This document shows, one piece after another, positions 6,263 to 7,465 of a stretch of DNA of 7,465 nucleotides; position 1 is the first letter of the stretch; each line of letters begins with the position of its first letter. This stretch comes from Actinomycetota bacterium. Lineage in GTDB: Bacteria; Actinomycetota; Geothermincolia; Fen-727; Anoxymicrobiaceae. The position numbers were made by a program, and so were the translations under genes. The stretch is from positions 1-7,465 of the forward strand of contig PMDX01000321.1 of NCBI GenBank assembly GCA_003154635.1, given 5' to 3'. Below the pieces are notes generated by a model. The model was given only the letters and a program-made list of their open reading frames with translations, was not told where the DNA came from and did not search any database.

Positions 6263-6676
6263 TTGACGCTTCCCGGCTATCCGGCACGCTGGATGCGAGC
6301 TCAGGGTGGACAGGCATCCGTGGAATTCGCGTTGGTCCTCCCGGTTCTTGTCATCATCGCGGTTGCGATCTGCCAGGTCGCGCTCGGCCTCAACTGCTAT
6401 CTGATCGTTACCTCAGCGAGCCGCGAAGGTGCTCGACTGGCAGCCGAAACCAACGATCCGGCGGCCGCCCGAAACGCAGCAGGTAATGCTTCATCGTCCC
6501 TTCCCGGCGACAGGCCGGTGATAGAGGTCTCCTTTCCCGAGGGGCGCACCAAAGGTTCGCCGGTCAAGGTCACGGTCACATACAAGATGCCTCTTCTGCT
6601 GCCGGCGCTCAGGCGAATAATACCTGGCGCGACTTTCAGCGGGTCCACCCTGATGGTGCTCGAGCGGGGTGATTGA
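6263..6676 (+). CDS. tadE: TadE-like pseudopilin
   Basis: A 137-residue protein with the TadE hallmark at its N-terminus: a short basic leader, then GGQASVEFALVLPVLV (15-30) running into one membrane helix (about 22-45), followed by the typical TSASREGARLAA (50-61). Glu21 is the mature position-5 glutamate, predicting cleavage between Gly16 and Gln17 by the peptidase encoded upstream. The rest (about 62-137) is extracytoplasmic, beta-rich and ends near ERGD. TadE is a minor pilin-like component of the Tad apparatus. The start is TTG with a strong SD, 9 bases after the tadV stop. Its stop overlaps the next gene by 8 bases, implying translational coupling. Confidence 0.9.
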   Translation: MTLPGYPARWMRAQGGQASVEFALVLPVLVIIAVAICQVALGLNCYLIVTSASREGARLAAETNDPAAARNAAGNASSSLPGDRPVIEVSFPEGRTKGSPVKVTVTYKMPLLLPALRRIIPGATFSGSTLMVLERGD

Positions 6677-7465
6677 AATAAAACGCACCGCAAGATCCCT
6701 TGGCGATTCAAGAGGAAGTGTGAGTATCACGGCACTGACATGCATTTTCGTGGCTCTGCTGCTGTGCCTTGGAATGGTCGATGTCGGCATGTTCATCTCC
6801 GCTCACTTCAGAGCTGAGAACGCCGCGGATGCCGCCGCTCTGGCCGGCGTGCAAGAGAGCTTCCCCTTCTTCGGCACTGGCTCCGGAGCGCGAAGTACGG
6901 CTTCGAAGATCGCCGTCGCAAACGGCGCCAGTCTCGAGAGCATCAAGGTTTCCAGCGGTGGTGACCGAGTCCAGGTGGAAGTGTCGGTTTCAGCCCCCTC
7001 ATTGATCCTGAGTCGCGTAGGCCTGGGCTCCCGCAGAGCTCACGCCAGCGCGGCGGCCGAGGTAGACATGGAAGCTTTCCTCTCGAGCAACCACGTGTGG
7101 GCCGCCGCCGACCCGGCTACCCTGTCCCGGCTCAAGTCCATCGCCGGCCGGCTTTCAGGGGACCCCGGCGAAGCTGCCACGCTCGTCACCCTGCTGGCTT
7201 TGAGCCATCTCGGGCAACCCTACGTTTGGGGCGCGACGGGCCCCAACGCCTTTGATTGCAGCGGCCTCGTATGTTATGTGTACGCACAGATAGGCATCCG
7301 ACTCCCAAGAGTGACTTTCTCACAGGTGCAATCCGGCCGGGAGGTCAGCCCAGTGCAACTTGCTCCCGGCGATCTCGTTTTCTTCCGGCACAACGCCCAC
7401 GTAGGGATCTACCTTGGTGGCGGATGGTTCATCCATGCACCCCACACCGGCGACGTCGTCAAGGT
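6669..7465 (+). CDS. TadG/TadE-like pilus protein fused to an NlpC/P60 peptidase domain (partial, 3' end outside window)
   Basis: One open frame of 265 codons plus 2 bases runs to the window edge without a stop. Residues 15-60 look like TadG and the actinobacterial TadE-like pilus proteins: RGSVSI, a hydrophobic helix (about 21-45), then FRAENAADAAALAGV. A periplasm-side segment (about 60-160) follows. From about 168 the frame becomes an NlpC/P60 domain: LGQPYVWGATGPNAFDCSGLV with catalytic Cys197, LPRVTFSQ, LAPGDLVFF, then HVGIYLGGGWFIHAP with catalytic His244 and the third polar residue His256. NlpC/P60 enzymes cut peptidoglycan peptide stems. With the N-terminus inside, the enzyme domain faces the wall. 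Expected remaining length is a few tens of residues. Start GTG 6669 overlaps tadE by 8 bases with a poor SD; a second GTG at 6720 has AGAGGA close by but would remove the RGSV motif. The usual tadG is longer in its extracellular part and carries no such peptidase. Confidence 0.85.
   Translation, partial: MIEIKRTARSLGDSRGSVSITALTCIFVALLLCLGMVDVGMFISAHFRAENAADAAALAGVQESFPFFGTGSGARSTASKIAVANGASLESIKVSSGGDRVQVEVSVSAPSLILSRVGLGSRRAHASAAAEVDMEAFLSSNHVWAAADPATLSRLKSIAGRLSGDPGEAATLVTLLALSHLGQPYVWGATGPNAFDCSGLVCYVYAQIGIRLPRVTFSQVQSGREVSPVQLAPGDLVFFRHNAHVGIYLGGGWFIHAPHTGDVVK

Noticed and set aside
6720..7465. Alternative GTG start at 6720 for the TadG-NlpC/P60 gene
   Set aside because: It would cut off the basic leader and the conserved RGSV approach to the membrane helix, and its SD is only about 3 bases away; the GTG at 6669 gives the family-like N-terminus.

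Overview
The window is a GC-rich stretch of a bacterial chromosome carrying most of a Tad (tight adherence, Flp-type IVb) pilus locus. A long cytoplasmic hybrid-type sensor kinase gene lies inside the locus on the opposite strand. The short Flp pilin with a TTAEYA motif, the TadE- and TadG-like proteins, the extracytoplasmic NlpC/P60 domain and the strong SD-led TTG/GTG starts fit a Gram-positive-type organism. A deep-branching actinobacterium is my best guess. This is inference, and no rRNA or other taxonomic marker is present.

Layout. (1) 1-1014, + strand: the last 20 codons of a TadB-like inner-membrane platform protein, then a complete TadC-like protein. (2) 1015-1913: about 900 bases with no large gene. 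It holds a candidate structured RNA or folded intergenic repeat read from the minus strand (1057-1213), a strong bidirectional terminator hairpin (1368-1405), an unremarkable stretch (1406-1569), and a 47-residue charged small ORF on the minus strand (1570-1713) inside an AT-richer island. A possible kinase terminator follows at 1852-1895. (3) 1914-5201, minus strand: a 1095-residue soluble histidine kinase with the order pseudo-receiver, PAS, GAF, PAS, PAS, GAF, HisKA, HATPase. (4) 5202-5531: a divergent intergenic region with candidate promoters for both sides. (5) 5532-7465, + strand: a tightly packed operon of flp pilin, A24 prepilin peptidase (TadV/CpaA type), TadE-like pseudopilin, and a TadG/TadE-like protein whose C-terminus is an NlpC/P60 peptidase domain. 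The last gene runs off the window.

How the genes probably work together. TadB and TadC form the membrane platform and presumably work with a TadA ATPase encoded upstream. The prepilin peptidase trims the Flp pilin and TadE. Flp makes the filament, and TadE and the TadG-like protein are minor pilins or anchors. The NlpC/P60 domain on the TadG-like protein would lie outside the membrane and could cut peptidoglycan where the pilus crosses the wall. The kinase is placed where it could regulate the locus, but nothing in the sequence proves that. It could equally be an unrelated insertion that split tadBC from flp-tadV-tadE.

The most interesting items are the TadG-NlpC/P60 fusion, the minus-strand structured element at 1057-1213, the pseudo-receiver of the kinase, the unlisted 47-residue ORF, and a leader segment complementary to the flp Shine-Dalgarno.
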